A stretch of DNA of 64,000 bases from Pedobacter cryotolerans (GTDB lineage: Bacteria; Bacteroidota; Bacteroidia; Sphingobacteriales; Sphingobacteriaceae): contig NZ_SWBO01000004.1 of the NCBI RefSeq assembly GCF_005116475.1, positions 124,001 to 188,000 of the forward strand. Direction: 5' to 3'. The notes under the pieces are model-generated. The model did not search any database, was not told the DNA's origin, and worked only from the letters and a program-made list of their open reading frames with translations. This document shows, piece by piece, positions 44,779-54,990 of the stretch. Positions within the stretch are counted from its first letter, which is position 1. Every line of letters starts with the position of its first letter. Position numbers and translations under genes: made by a program.

Positions 44779-44819
44779 TCGCCAACCAATGGAAAACTTA
44801 CATTCGTTTTCAATAAAAT

Positions 44820-45263
44820 TTATAAAGCTGTACCTGCTACTAAACTAATAGGAGAGGTATCCATTGCATTAGCAGTACTTAATTTTAATATGCCTTTTAC
44901 CCTAACCGTTTGGTAGGTAAATTTTACAGGTTCTTTTAATTCTACTTGCACCATAATTGGCACACCGTTTTTACCGCAATAAAAGCATTGGTTAATGGGT
45001 AAAGTGCTTAGCATAAACTTAGTTTGTTTCATGCCATCTTTAATTGGTACAATGTAACCTTCTAATTCAAAAGGTTTATTGGCGTGTTTTTTAATATCGT
45101 TACCAAATATGGCGTACATTTCGGTGTCTTTTACAGTTTTAAAATCTACACTACCAATTACATCCCAATTGCTCGAAAAAATTTGGTCGCTAGGATCATG
45201 CTGTGCTTTTGCACCGAAGCCAAAACCTGCTAATAATAAGATGATTAAACTAATTTTTTTCAT
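44820..45263 (-). CDS. DUF3299-like secreted protein
   Basis: A 147-residue protein with signal peptide (LIILLLAGFGFGAKAQ) and DUF3299-like features: WDVIGSVDFKT, FELEGYIVPIKDGMKQ and the CxxC motif in INQCFYCGKNGVPI. The CxxC could bind a metal or a cofactor. It is the last gene of an operon with an ABC permease and an ATPase. DUF3299 proteins accompany a similar ABC pair in the ZrgABCDE zinc-uptake locus of Vibrio, so a link to metal transport is inferred, not shown. Confidence 0.75.
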   Translation of the reverse strand: MKKISLIILLLAGFGFGAKAQHDPSDQIFSSNWDVIGSVDFKTVKDTEMYAIFGNDIKKHANKPFELEGYIVPIKDGMKQTKFMLSTLPINQCFYCGKNGVPIMVQVELKEPVKFTYQTVRVKGILKLSTANAMDTSPISLVAGTAL

Positions 45264-45275
45264 TTGATGTGTGTT

Positions 45276-46505
45276 TTAATTCTTTGCCAATATTTTAGAA
45301 ATATTTGATTTGTAGGCCTGCAATGCCGGAATTATAGCTGCAAATATACCAATACCTAATCCAGCAAGCAATAAGTAGAGTTCGCTTGTAATAAAAATAC
45401 TACCTGTTAATTTTGCCTGAGTGCTATCTTGATAATTTGCTATCATTTCTAAGCCTAAATGCCCTAAAGCTATTCCAATAATTGTACCAGCAATGGTTAA
45501 TAAAAGTCCTTCTAGTATCACAATTACAAATAATTTGGTTCGTGAGGCACCCAAAGTTCTCATGATAGCTAAATCATAACTGCGTTCTTTTAAAGAATTG
45601 TATAGGTTAACAAAAACACTAATAGCTGCAATAAGCATGATTAAAACAGCAAACCATTGCAAAGTATCTACTCCAACACCAATTAAAGAGAAAAGCCTGG
45701 TGCTTTCTTGTGCCGGACTAGCAGCTTGCATATTGGTAGTTTGGTTTACCATTTGAGGAAATATAGCAACCGCCATGTAAGAACGATATTGAATTAATAA
45801 GGAAGTGATTTCTCTACTTTCCATCGCCTCGGCTTCTTCTTTTTCATGGTCATGTACTTCGCCTTCTTCATGTTCGAGAGGTTCTTCATGTTCTTCATGC
45901 ATTTTCCAAACGCTGCCAATGTTGGTTAAAATAAGGTTGTCTGTAACGTTGCCTTGCGGTGTTAAAATACCCACAACTTTATACTCGTGGTCTTTGTGTT
46001 GGTCTTTGTTTTCGGTTAAACCATGTGCACCAAAAAATGTATCGCCAACTTTTAAATTCTTTTCATTGGCTACTGCAGATCCAATTGTAGCTTCTAAATC
46101 GGCTTTCCAAAATTTTCCACTTTGTATTTTTAAGCCATAAAGGCTGATGAAATTGCTATCGGTACCTACAATTCGCACGCCATCAAAATTATCGCCCAAA
46201 GCTAGGGGAGTTGCTCTTTTTACAAATGGGTTTTTAGCTAGTTTGTTGGCTTCTGTTAAAGGGATATTTCCAGTAGGAAAATCGATGTAATAAATGCTGC
46301 TTAAAATTAATTGCAGCGGACTACCTTTTGCGCCAACAACCAAATCAATATCTTTAGAATTATTGTTTAATTTTTCTTCTATTTGAGTTGATGCCAATAG
46401 CAAAATGGTTAAAATACCTGTGCCGAAAGCAATTAACATGATATTTAACGACGCCGATAATGGTTTAGACCAAATGCTTTTCCAACTTATTTTTAATGGG
46501 CTCAT
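45276..46505 (-). CDS. ABC transporter permease, FtsX/MacB-like, with His-rich loop
   Basis: A 409-residue permease with one N-terminal helix, a large periplasmic domain and three C-terminal helices (FtsX-like: WFAVLIMLIAAISVFVNLYN, then MRTLGASRTKLFVIVI). Unusually, the periplasmic domain carries a His/Glu-rich stretch (about residues 197-224; EEHEEPLEHEEGEVHDHEKE) and NKDQHKDHEY at about 165-174, which look like metal-binding loops. It overlaps the ATPase gene by four bases and precedes a DUF3299-like gene by 12. FtsX-type permeases are usually not importers; the direction and substrate need experiment. Confidence 0.88.
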   Translation of the reverse strand: MSPLKISWKSIWSKPLSASLNIMLIAFGTGILTILLLASTQIEEKLNNNSKDIDLVVGAKGSPLQLILSSIYYIDFPTGNIPLTEANKLAKNPFVKRATPLALGDNFDGVRIVGTDSNFISLYGLKIQSGKFWKADLEATIGSAVANEKNLKVGDTFFGAHGLTENKDQHKDHEYKVVGILTPQGNVTDNLILTNIGSVWKMHEEHEEPLEHEEGEVHDHEKEEAEAMESREITSLLIQYRSYMAVAIFPQMVNQTTNMQAASPAQESTRLFSLIGVGVDTLQWFAVLIMLIAAISVFVNLYNSLKERSYDLAIMRTLGASRTKLFVIVILEGLLLTIAGTIIGIALGHLGLEMIANYQDSTQAKLTGSIFITSELYLLLAGLGIGIFAAIIPALQAYKSNISKILAKN

Positions 46506-47131
46506 GTTAAACTATAGGTGTTTGTAAATGCGTCTTTAACTCTTTTATCGTGGGTAGCTACAACCAAAGTTGCTTGGTTTAAACCAGATTGATGCATTAA
46601 TAATTGTAAAACTGCTGCGGCATTTTCATCATCTAGACTAGATGTAGGTTCATCAGCTATCAGTAAAGTTGGTTTATTTATTACCGCTCTAGCAATAGAA
46701 ACACGTTGCAATTGCCCCTGACTTAACTCGCTTGGATATGCAGCTCTTTTATCGGCAATCCCTAATGAGGTTAAAACTTCATCAACTCTGTTTAAATCTT
46801 CTGGTAATTTAGCGAAACTTTGCGCCATGGTTAAATTTTCGGCTATGCTTAAACTTTTAATTAAATGTGGTTTTTGAAAAATGATGCCAATTTTTTGTCC
46901 TCTAAACTGATCTAAAGCTTTTGACGAAAGTTGATAGATTGAGGTTTGATCAATATTTACTTCACCTTGTGTAGGTTTTAAAATACCAGTTAAAATGTGC
47001 AGTAGTGTAGTTTTTCCACTTCCAGATTGACCTAAAAGCAACCATTGTTCGCCATTATTTATTTCCCAATCTTTAAAACTAATTTGTTGGGCGCCGTTGT
47101 AGGTATGTGAAACAGATTTGATCGAAATCAT
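46502..47131 (-). CDS. ABC transporter ATP-binding protein, LolD/MacB-like
   Basis: A 209-residue ATPase with Walker A GQSGSGKTTL, the Q-loop in GIIFQKPHLIKSL, signature LSQGQLQRVSIARA and Walker B TLLIADEPTSSLD, then the switch His in VVATHDKR. It is the first gene of the minus-strand operon and its stop overlaps the permease start (ATGA). The promoter should lie in the gap upstream of 47131. Confidence 0.93.
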   Translation of the reverse strand: MISIKSVSHTYNGAQQISFKDWEINNGEQWLLLGQSGSGKTTLLHILTGILKPTQGEVNIDQTSIYQLSSKALDQFRGQKIGIIFQKPHLIKSLSIAENLTMAQSFAKLPEDLNRVDEVLTSLGIADKRAAYPSELSQGQLQRVSIARAVINKPTLLIADEPTSSLDDENAAAVLQLLMHQSGLNQATLVVATHDKRVKDAFTNTYSLT

Positions 47132-47245
47132 CTAATTTGATTAGTTTTTTTGATGCTACAAAAGTAATAGATAGATATGAAATGAGTAGTTAAGCATGTA
47201 AAGTATTTGCTACTACCAAAAATTGTACGTTTGTTTAAATATCGA

Positions 47246-47257
47246 ACAAACGTTTGC
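47246..47257. promoter_or_regulatory. LacI-type operator ACAAACGTTTGC (site 1)
   Basis: Near-perfect palindrome with core CAAACGTTTG, identical in its ten-base core to site 3 at 50221-50236. It lies 221 bases before the DUF5077/DUF3472 gene start. Confidence 0.65.
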
Positions 47258-47406
47258 ATTCTGGCTTTTTATTTGGAATAACATGCATTAAAACCTTCTA
47301 AATTAACTTTTCTTAAGAGTTTTTAGTCACATTTTTTTTCTTCACTACGTGTTTTAACTAGTCAATTGATCAGACAAAATAAATTGCTAATTTGATAAGA
47401 CATTGT

Positions 47407-47418
47407 GCAAACGTTTGT
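47407..47418. promoter_or_regulatory. LacI-type operator GCAAACGTTTGT (site 2)
   Basis: Palindrome with the same CAAACGTTTG core, 60 bases before the DUF5077/DUF3472 gene. The regulator encoded at 50257-51288 is the likely binder. Sites 1 and 2 are 161 bases apart, a spacing that would allow looping. Confidence 0.68.
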
Positions 47419-47478
47419 GCTAACAAAATGAGCAGTGTAATTTAAATATTGATTTAACTTGTGTACAAACTAAAAATT

Positions 47479-48837
47479 ATGATCAAATACCTCACCTGTA
47501 TCGCTAGCATTGTTGCAATTTTTTCTTGTTCAAAAAATGAAAATTTAAAGCTGATTAAGACAGATGCTACACCAACTATAGTTGTGAATAATGTAGCTGA
47601 AGGCCAAAAAGTAACTATCCCTTTGGGTGGCAATGCTTACATAACCACAAGTGATAATTCATTTACTGAAAAAATTGATGATCGAGGTGCAACAGGTTTA
47701 ACAAATTGGACTAATGCAAATACGGTAGTAAGTGTTTATTTCAAGGTACAAGATATTGGTAAGGTAAATTTATACTTAAGAGCTAAAGTAGATGAGGGTT
47801 CTTTGAGCGAAATCAAAGTTTCTATTGGTGGGCAAACTATAATTAAAAAGCTCACAAATACAGGTTTTGATACCGTAAGTATTGGCGAATTTGAAATTAA
47901 TGTGAAAGGATATGTTAAAGTTGATTTGCAAGGAATTACTAAAACAGGAGTAAATTTTGGTAACGTAACCGATTTAGTTTTGCAAGGAAATAAAGTTACC
48001 GATAACTTAATTTACGTTAAAGATAATGAATCAAGTAATTATTATTGGGGTAGAAGAGGGCCTTCGGTTCATCTTGCCTATCAAGCGCCAACTGAATTTA
48101 ATGCAGAATGGTTTTACAATGAATTAACTATTCCTGCTGGTGGAGATGTTGTAGGGTCTTATTTTATGGCTAATGGTTTTGCAGAGGGTTATTTTGGCAT
48201 TCAGGTAAATTCTGCTTCAGAAAGAAGAGTTTTGTTTTCTGTTTGGAGCCCGTTTAAAACTGATAACCCAAGTGCTATTCCAGATGACGAGAAAATTATC
48301 CTACTAAAAAAGGGAGCAAATGTAAAAACCGGTGAATTTGGCAATGAAGGTTCTGGCGGGCAGAGTTATTTAGTTTACAACTGGAAACCAGAGACAACTT
48401 ATAAATTTTTACTTAAAGGGCAACCCACTACCGATAATTATACCATATATACAGCTTATTTTTATGCCCCTGAGTTAAATAGTTGGCAAATTATAGCTTC
48501 ATTTAAACGTCCGAAAACGCAAACTTATTTAAAAAGAATGCATTCATTTTTAGAGAATTTTAACAATACCAAAGGATATTTAACTAGAATTGCAAATTAT
48601 GATAATGCTTGGGTGCGTTCTGAAACTGGTGTTTGGAAAGAGTTAAATGTAGCAAAATTTACTGGTGATAATATTGCTCGAATTAATTTCAGGAATGATT
48701 TTTCTGGTGGAATAAGAGATGGTAAATTCTTTTTGCGAAATGGAGGCTTTTATAACGAAAGCACAAGTTTAAATAGTTTGTTTACCAAACCAGCCAAAAA
48801 TAAAACTCCGGTAATAGATTTTAATCAATTGCCGTAA
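47479..48837 (+). CDS. DUF5077/DUF3472-domain lipoprotein
   Basis: A 452-residue secreted lipoprotein (signal peptide ending IFSC, Cys15). The first half resembles DUF5077 (LGGNAYITTSDNSF, TNWTNANTVVSVYFKV, VKVDLQGITKTGVNFG) and the second half DUF3472 (NYYWGRRGPSVHLAYQ, AEWFYNELTIPAGGDVVGSY, GGQSYLVYNWKPETTYKFLL). Both are beta-rich domains of cell-surface glycan-related proteins in Bacteroidota; no enzymatic function is established to my knowledge. ATG at 47479 is chosen over GTG at 47461. Two LacI-type operators precede it. Confidence 0.82.
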   Translation: MIKYLTCIASIVAIFSCSKNENLKLIKTDATPTIVVNNVAEGQKVTIPLGGNAYITTSDNSFTEKIDDRGATGLTNWTNANTVVSVYFKVQDIGKVNLYLRAKVDEGSLSEIKVSIGGQTIIKKLTNTGFDTVSIGEFEINVKGYVKVDLQGITKTGVNFGNVTDLVLQGNKVTDNLIYVKDNESSNYYWGRRGPSVHLAYQAPTEFNAEWFYNELTIPAGGDVVGSYFMANGFAEGYFGIQVNSASERRVLFSVWSPFKTDNPSAIPDDEKIILLKKGANVKTGEFGNEGSGGQSYLVYNWKPETTYKFLLKGQPTTDNYTIYTAYFYAPELNSWQIIASFKRPKTQTYLKRMHSFLENFNNTKGYLTRIANYDNAWVRSETGVWKELNVAKFTGDNIARINFRNDFSGGIRDGKFFLRNGGFYNESTSLNSLFTKPAKNKTPVIDFNQLP

Positions 48838-48919
48838 TCAAAGTCATCTCAATAAATTGAAATGAGGTTGTCTCATAAAGCATTTTCACTAAAATCTATG
48901 CAAATTTAATTTCATAGAC

Positions 48920-48978
48920 TGTCACGCTGAGCGTAGTCGGAGCGCATTATAAAGTCTTCGACTACGCTCAGACTGACA
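48920..48978. repeat. family A hairpin, well-preserved copy
   Basis: TGTCACGCTGAGCGTAGTCGGAG faces CTTCGACTACGCTCAGACTGACA over about 23 positions with few mismatches (arms written here in parts: GCTGAGCGTAGTCG; CGACTACGCTCAG). It lies between two convergent genes and probably acts as a terminator. Confidence 0.82.
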
Positions 48979-49089
48979 AAAACAGCTAAAAATTAAATTG
49001 AAATTATAAGTAGGAAAAGCTACGAAATTTAATTTCGTTTTCGATATTTCTTTTTGAATTTTGATACAGCTTCTTCTTTTTTCAGAAAA

Positions 49090-50172
49090 TTATTGGACAG
49101 CAACAGCTTTTCCAAGTTCATCGGCAACCATTTTCTCAAACAAACTTGATGATGAGACGTATTGCTCTAAAAGTGTTAATTGATTTTTTGCTCTCGCTAA
49201 ATTATGTCCGGGGTATTTTTCACCATAGTATTCATCATTCGCTAAAAAATCTGTTAAAAATCTAATGGCCTGCATGTAGATCATAAATTTTCCAGCATAA
49301 ACAAATAATCTTTTTTCTGATGGTGTGAGCATCTCACCCATCTTTTTTAAATATCCTGTTGCAATTGCGATAAAAATATCAGCTCTAATTTTTATTTTAG
49401 TTAGATCTTGTTCTTCTTCATCAACCGGGCATAAATATGTTCTAAACATATCGCCCAAATCGCTAATGTAATAGCCAGGCATAATGGTATCTAAATCAAT
49501 AACACATAAGCCAGAGTTAAATTCATCAAATAAAATGTTGTTAATCTTAGTATCGTGATGAACCACCCGTATAGGAATTAAATTGTTCTTAACAATCTCA
49601 TTATAGGTATCTACTATGTTTTGGTGCTTGTAAATTAAATCAATTGCATCTTTGGCGGCTATTAATCTAACTTTATCTGCTGTGGATAGTTGTTTTTCAA
49701 ATTCTTCAAATCTAAAAGTTAGGTTATGGAAATTTGTGAGTGTATAATGAAGATCATTAATGTCAAAATCTTTTAAAAGCGAGGTAAATTCGCCAAATTT
49801 AAGTGCAGCTTCATGAGCTTGCTTACAATTATCAACTGTATTTATCGTTAAAGAATTTTTAATAAATTTTGATAATTTATAAAACTCACCATCCGTATCT
49901 TTTACAGAAAATTCGCCATTTAGAGATGGTATTAAGCCAACGAATAAGTAATTTGGATATTTGCCTAATAGATATTCTCCAACATTTTGGATGTTTTTTG
50001 TGACTAAGAGTGGCGATTTAAAAACGCTTTTATTAATCTGTTGAAGAATGTATGATTCTGTGCCTTGTTTTGCTGTAAGCTTATAGGTTTTATTGATTAA
50101 TCCCGAACCAAAAGTACTAATCTGGTAATCATCGTAATTTAAATTAAATTGTTGAAGAGTGTCTTTTAACAT
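49090..50172 (-). CDS. APH-fold sugar kinase-like protein (N-acetylhexosamine 1-kinase-like)
   Basis: A 360-residue kinase of the aminoglycoside phosphotransferase fold: FGSGLINKTYKL (nucleotide loop), SYILQQINKSVFKSP, the catalytic HHDTKINNIL (Brenner motif, HxDxxxxN) and VIDLDTIMPGYYISDLGDMFR (metal-binding Asp). The opening is very like NahK, which phosphorylates N-acetylhexosamines at C1, but the substrate is not certain. ATG at 50172 is chosen because the frame from 50226 begins with TTG inside the operator. A LacI-type site is 49 bases upstream and the regulator gene lies next to it. Confidence 0.85.
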   Translation of the reverse strand: MLKDTLQQFNLNYDDYQISTFGSGLINKTYKLTAKQGTESYILQQINKSVFKSPLLVTKNIQNVGEYLLGKYPNYLFVGLIPSLNGEFSVKDTDGEFYKLSKFIKNSLTINTVDNCKQAHEAALKFGEFTSLLKDFDINDLHYTLTNFHNLTFRFEEFEKQLSTADKVRLIAAKDAIDLIYKHQNIVDTYNEIVKNNLIPIRVVHHDTKINNILFDEFNSGLCVIDLDTIMPGYYISDLGDMFRTYLCPVDEEEQDLTKIKIRADIFIAIATGYLKKMGEMLTPSEKRLFVYAGKFMIYMQAIRFLTDFLANDEYYGEKYPGHNLARAKNQLTLLEQYVSSSSLFEKMVADELGKAVAVQ

Positions 50173-50204
50173 GTCATTGCCGCTTTTATCAAAGCTAATT
50201 ATTA

Positions 50205-50236
50205 CAAAATTACTTTCTCTGCACAAACGTTTGCGC
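50205..50236 (-). promoter_or_regulatory. kinase promoter with LacI-type operator (site 3)
   Basis: On the minus strand the -7 box TAATTTTG (50205-50212) lies 33 bases before the kinase start. The operator GCACAAACGTTTGCGC (50221-50236) sits just upstream, between the -7 box and the -33 position, where a repressor would block transcription. Its core is the same as sites 1 and 2. Confidence 0.7.
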
Positions 50237-50256
50237 TATCTTTTTGCAATTTTAAA

Positions 50257-51288
50257 TTATTCTTGTCTGTTTAGTTGATTTACAATTAATTCAGATTCGA
50301 TAGTTACCTTGTGATAAAAAATATCTGATGAGGTTGTTTTATTCTTCAGCAATTCGAATAAAATTTCGGCAGCTTTTTGCCCTTGCAACGCTGGGAATTG
50401 TTCTACAGATGCAATAGGCACATAATCCATATAATTAATGAGTGGCAAATTCGCATAGCTTACAAACTTGAGGTCTTTATCTAAATTGATGTTTAGTTTT
50501 CTGGCATGTTTTATGGCGTAAAGCGCATTGTAATCGTTAAAGGTAACAATAGCAGTTGGCCTCCTTTTGTTCGATAATAATTTATCTAAAGCTTCTTGTG
50601 TGCCTTTTTCGGTTAAGTCGCAACTCACAACCAAACTGCCATCAAACTTTAATCTATTTTTGGTAATTGCTTCAAAATATCCTTTTTTACGTTCTTCACT
50701 TGCGGCAAGTGTAGCTGGTCCGTTAATCATACCAATGCAACGGTGTCCTATTTGCAAGAGATAAGTAACGGCTGCTATAGTTCCAGTTTCCATATTGCAA
50801 GCAACCGAATGGATATTTTTTATGGGAGGTATTCTATCGAAAAAAACAATTGGAATGCCGTATCTTTCAAGCACTTCAAAATGATCGAAATTAGAAGTTG
50901 TTTTAGCAACAGAAACGATTAATCCATCAACTCGATGATTTTTCATCATTTCTATCAATTGTTTTTCTCGTTGTTCATCATCATGTGATTGAGCAATAAG
51001 CACGGTGTAGTTTTTTTGATAGGCTAAATCTTCAATAGCGCTAACAGCCGATGAAAAGAAAGCTTCTGAAAGTTCGGGTAAGATTAATCCTATGGTTGAT
51101 GTTTTACCTTTTTGAAAAAAAATAGCACTTTGATTGGGTTCGTAATTTAACTCTTTTGCAAGTTTTTGGACTTTTTGTTGTGTGGTAATGCCAATGCTAG
51201 GATGATTATGCAATGCCCTAGAAACCGTTGATACGGAAACATTGAGTATTGCAGCTATTTCTTTAATTGTTGTTGGTTTATTGCTCAT
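50257..51288 (-). CDS. LacI-family transcriptional regulator
   Basis: A 343-residue regulator with an N-terminal helix-turn-helix (TTIKEIAAILNVSVSTVSRAL), the hinge NYEPNQSA and a periplasmic-binding-protein-like sugar-binding domain (TIGLILPELSEAFFS, GLIVSV, FDRIPPI, AVTYLLQIGHRCIGMING). Such repressors release AAACGTTT-type operators on binding a sugar. Three matching sites occur nearby, before the kinase and the DUF5077/DUF3472 genes. ATG at 51288 is preferred to TTG at 51291. Confidence 0.95.
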   Translation of the reverse strand: MSNKPTTIKEIAAILNVSVSTVSRALHNHPSIGITTQQKVQKLAKELNYEPNQSAIFFQKGKTSTIGLILPELSEAFFSSAVSAIEDLAYQKNYTVLIAQSHDDEQREKQLIEMMKNHRVDGLIVSVAKTTSNFDHFEVLERYGIPIVFFDRIPPIKNIHSVACNMETGTIAAVTYLLQIGHRCIGMINGPATLAASEERKKGYFEAITKNRLKFDGSLVVSCDLTEKGTQEALDKLLSNKRRPTAIVTFNDYNALYAIKHARKLNINLDKDLKFVSYANLPLINYMDYVPIASVEQFPALQGQKAAEILFELLKNKTTSSDIFYHKVTIESELIVNQLNRQE

Positions 51289-51493
51289 CAAAACAAATAA
51301 ATTAGTTGATGAAGTTATTTAAAAATTAGTATATACCCTAATAATTGCAAATTCTTTCATTAAAATAAATTGTTAAGGAGTGAAGAGATATCTGAAAATT
51401 TAAATGCTGAATTATAGTTTGAATGTTACTTACTAAAGCTTTATGATTTGGTATAGGTAATTTAATCAGTATATTAGCTATAAACTAATTGTT

Positions 51494-51727
51494 ATGGAAA
51501 TCAAATTTTTATTGTTGATCTTATGTGCTTCTTTACTGTTTTGTTATTATTTATATGTGTTGTATAAAACTTTACGATACAAGAGGAAATACGGTAAAAA
51601 TGAAGATGCTAGAGATTTATATTTAAGAACCGGGCCATTTCATCTTATGCTTTTTGGTAAATTATTTAAGAATGATGAAAAATCTGATTACAAAATTTTG
51701 AAAGAAGAAGAGGATGGCGAACTTTAA
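51494..51727 (+). CDS. small hypothetical protein with one membrane helix
   Basis: A 77-residue protein with a single N-terminal helix (about residues 4-26, LLLILCASLLFCYYLYVLY) followed by a basic stretch, YKTLRYKRKYGK, and an acidic tail. The positive charges suggest the tail faces the cytoplasm. I recognise no family. Its stop codon overlaps that of the convergent Uma2 gene within TTAA. Confidence 0.6.
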   Translation: MEIKFLLLILCASLLFCYYLYVLYKTLRYKRKYGKNEDARDLYLRTGPFHLMLFGKLFKNDEKSDYKILKEEEDGEL

Positions 51728-52353
51728 AAATTAAACACCTTTTCTAAATCAAGCTCATATCCTGGTAAAATTGGAGTAGTAACTTTTTCTCCTCCAACTA
51801 ATAATCTCGTAGGCTCAAATTTGCCATCATTACCTAAAATATATTTAAAAAATGTTTGATCGCTTATGCTTACAATCCAATATTCCTTAACGCCAGCTTC
51901 TTCGTAAACTTCATATTTAAACTTTAGCTCTTTTTTGTTATTCCCTGGCGAAAGTATTTCTACAACAATATCTGGAGCACCAATACAGCCTCTTTTATCT
52001 AATTTTTCAGGATTGCAAACTACAACAATATCTGGCTGTACAACAGTAAAAATAGCTGCATCTTCTTTGCTTTTTCTTGGTAATCTAACATCAAATGGCG
52101 CACCGTAAACTTCGCATTTATGTCCTTCTAAAAAATTATAGAGAGAATTATGGATACTGCCAAAAGATTTTTGATGATACCTAGAAGGTGCTGGTCTCAT
52201 CTGAAAAAGACGACCTTTAATCAATTCCATTCTTTCATCAAACGTAAACCGCATGTAATCTGCATAGCTATAAGTTGCAGAAAAATCTATGTCATTTACA
52301 GTAGAGTAGCTAGGTAATTCCTCCTCTGTTGGGTACGGTTTTGGGTTGCTCAT
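51724..52353 (-). CDS. Uma2-family (DUF820) putative nuclease
   Basis: A 209-residue PD-(D/E)XK-like protein of the Uma2 family: the visible core is VQPDIVVVCNPEKLDKRG, then APDIVVEILSPGNNKKELKFK and AGVKEYWIV, with the Asp, Glu and Lys of the presumed active site. Uma2 proteins are numerous in some bacteria and cyanobacteria; their role is not settled. The ATG at 52353 fits the usual N-terminus. The stop overlaps that of the small membrane-protein gene. Confidence 0.88.
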   Translation of the reverse strand: MSNPKPYPTEEELPSYSTVNDIDFSATYSYADYMRFTFDERMELIKGRLFQMRPAPSRYHQKSFGSIHNSLYNFLEGHKCEVYGAPFDVRLPRKSKEDAAIFTVVQPDIVVVCNPEKLDKRGCIGAPDIVVEILSPGNNKKELKFKYEVYEEAGVKEYWIVSISDQTFFKYILGNDGKFEPTRLLVGGEKVTTPILPGYELDLEKVFNF

Positions 52354-52396
52354 GGCATTGATAATTTAAACTACAAACTAAATATAACTAAAATAA

Positions 52397-52428
52397 AAAA
52401 GAGTTTTGAATAGGTTCAAAACTCTTTT
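52397..52428 (-). terminator. terminator after the ABC-F gene
   Basis: Perfect fourteen-base-pair stem AAAAGAGTTTTGAA/TTCAAAACTCTTTT around TAGG; on the minus strand it is followed by T-rich sequence and lies about 50 bases after the ABC-F stop. Confidence 0.9.
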
Positions 52429-52479
52429 ACGAAATTTACTTAATAAGTAAAAAATTATCTAAACTGATAAATAAATTAA

Positions 52480-54111
<1,632 letters not shown>

Positions 54112-54212
54112 TTAAATAAAGTGCAAAGGTACAGAAAAAGGTTGAGGGTAGGAAGGGAGAAGATGAAAGGTTTTTAAACTTGTAAACTAATGTTTGTATT
54201 TCATGGCAAGTT

Positions 54213-54290
54213 AGTCCCACTTTTCGCTGTAGCCTTTCCCGATAAAAAAAATCGGGATTCGGGCTGCCGCTTCAATTGGGTTTAAATTTT
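54213..54290. repeat. truncated MITE-like element, copy E4
   Basis: AGTCCCACTTTTCGCTGTAG with CCGCTTCAATTGGGTTTAAA follows the E3 pattern, with the CCCGAT-A7-ATCGGG hairpin (54238-54256) in the middle. No closing AGCAGGACT is evident, so the copy is partial. The rest of the gap to 54362 holds nothing I can name. Confidence 0.55.
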
Positions 54291-54362
54291 AAGTTTGGTT
54301 CTTATGGCTTGTTTTAAAACCCAAAAGCTATATTTTGGATAATTTTATTAATTTTAAAACTT

Positions 54363-54914
54363 ATGCATTCAGAAATTTTACTAGTTACGCTTGCAAATGC
54401 TATAGCTAAGAAAAAAGTTATTGAATTAACTGCAATTGCGTTAGAAAATGATGAGTTGTTTGAGCAGTTATTAGAATTTTCCTTCCATCCTAAACCCGAA
54501 GTTACTTTTAGAGCGGCGTGGATTTTAGAAAATATTTACTTGGCTAATCCACAAAAATTTATTCCTCACCTCAATTGGTTCTTAATAAATTTTCCTCAGC
54601 AACAAAACTCATCAGCAAGAAGAAATTTCGCAAAAATATTAGCATTAATTACTAAAAAGAATGCCCAAAAAGAAATAAAAGAAATTGTTCAACAGTTTAA
54701 AACCGATGATATAGTAGAAACCGTTTTCGCATGGTTAATAGATGATGAAGTTGCTGTAGCCATTAAATCACACTGTTTAAATATTTTAGCTAATTTAAGT
54801 ACTAAGCATAATTGGATAAAAGACGAGTTGTTACAAACCATGAATTTTTTAGTTGATAAAGAAAGCATCGCATTTTATGCAAAAGTTAAACAAATTAAAA
54901 AACAATTGAAATAG
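54363..54914 (+). CDS. hypothetical alpha-helical repeat (HEAT-like) protein
   Basis: A 183-residue protein without signal peptide or membrane helix. Nearly all of it is predicted helical in antiparallel pairs, with segments like FSFHPKPEVTFRAAWILENIY, FLINFPQQQNSSARRNFAKIL and VAVAIKSHCLNILANLS, which look like HEAT repeats. HEAT-type proteins are adaptor or scaffold modules. It is followed by a nitroreductase gene 76 bases later. Confidence 0.65.
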   Translation: MHSEILLVTLANAIAKKKVIELTAIALENDELFEQLLEFSFHPKPEVTFRAAWILENIYLANPQKFIPHLNWFLINFPQQQNSSARRNFAKILALITKKNAQKEIKEIVQQFKTDDIVETVFAWLIDDEVAVAIKSHCLNILANLSTKHNWIKDELLQTMNFLVDKESIAFYAKVKQIKKQLK

Positions 54915-54978
54915 TATTTAACAATGCAACAACAAAGCAATAAAGCAATTCTTTTTTAAAACTGCACACCAAAAATTA

Positions 54979-54986
54979 TATTTTTG
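54979..54986 (+). promoter_or_regulatory. nitroreductase promoter -7 box TATTTTTG
   Basis: Perfect TAnnTTTG four bases before the nitroreductase ATG, with TTTA at a 20-base spacing upstream (54955-54958). Transcripts would be nearly leaderless. Confidence 0.5.
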
Positions 54987-54990
54987 AAAA

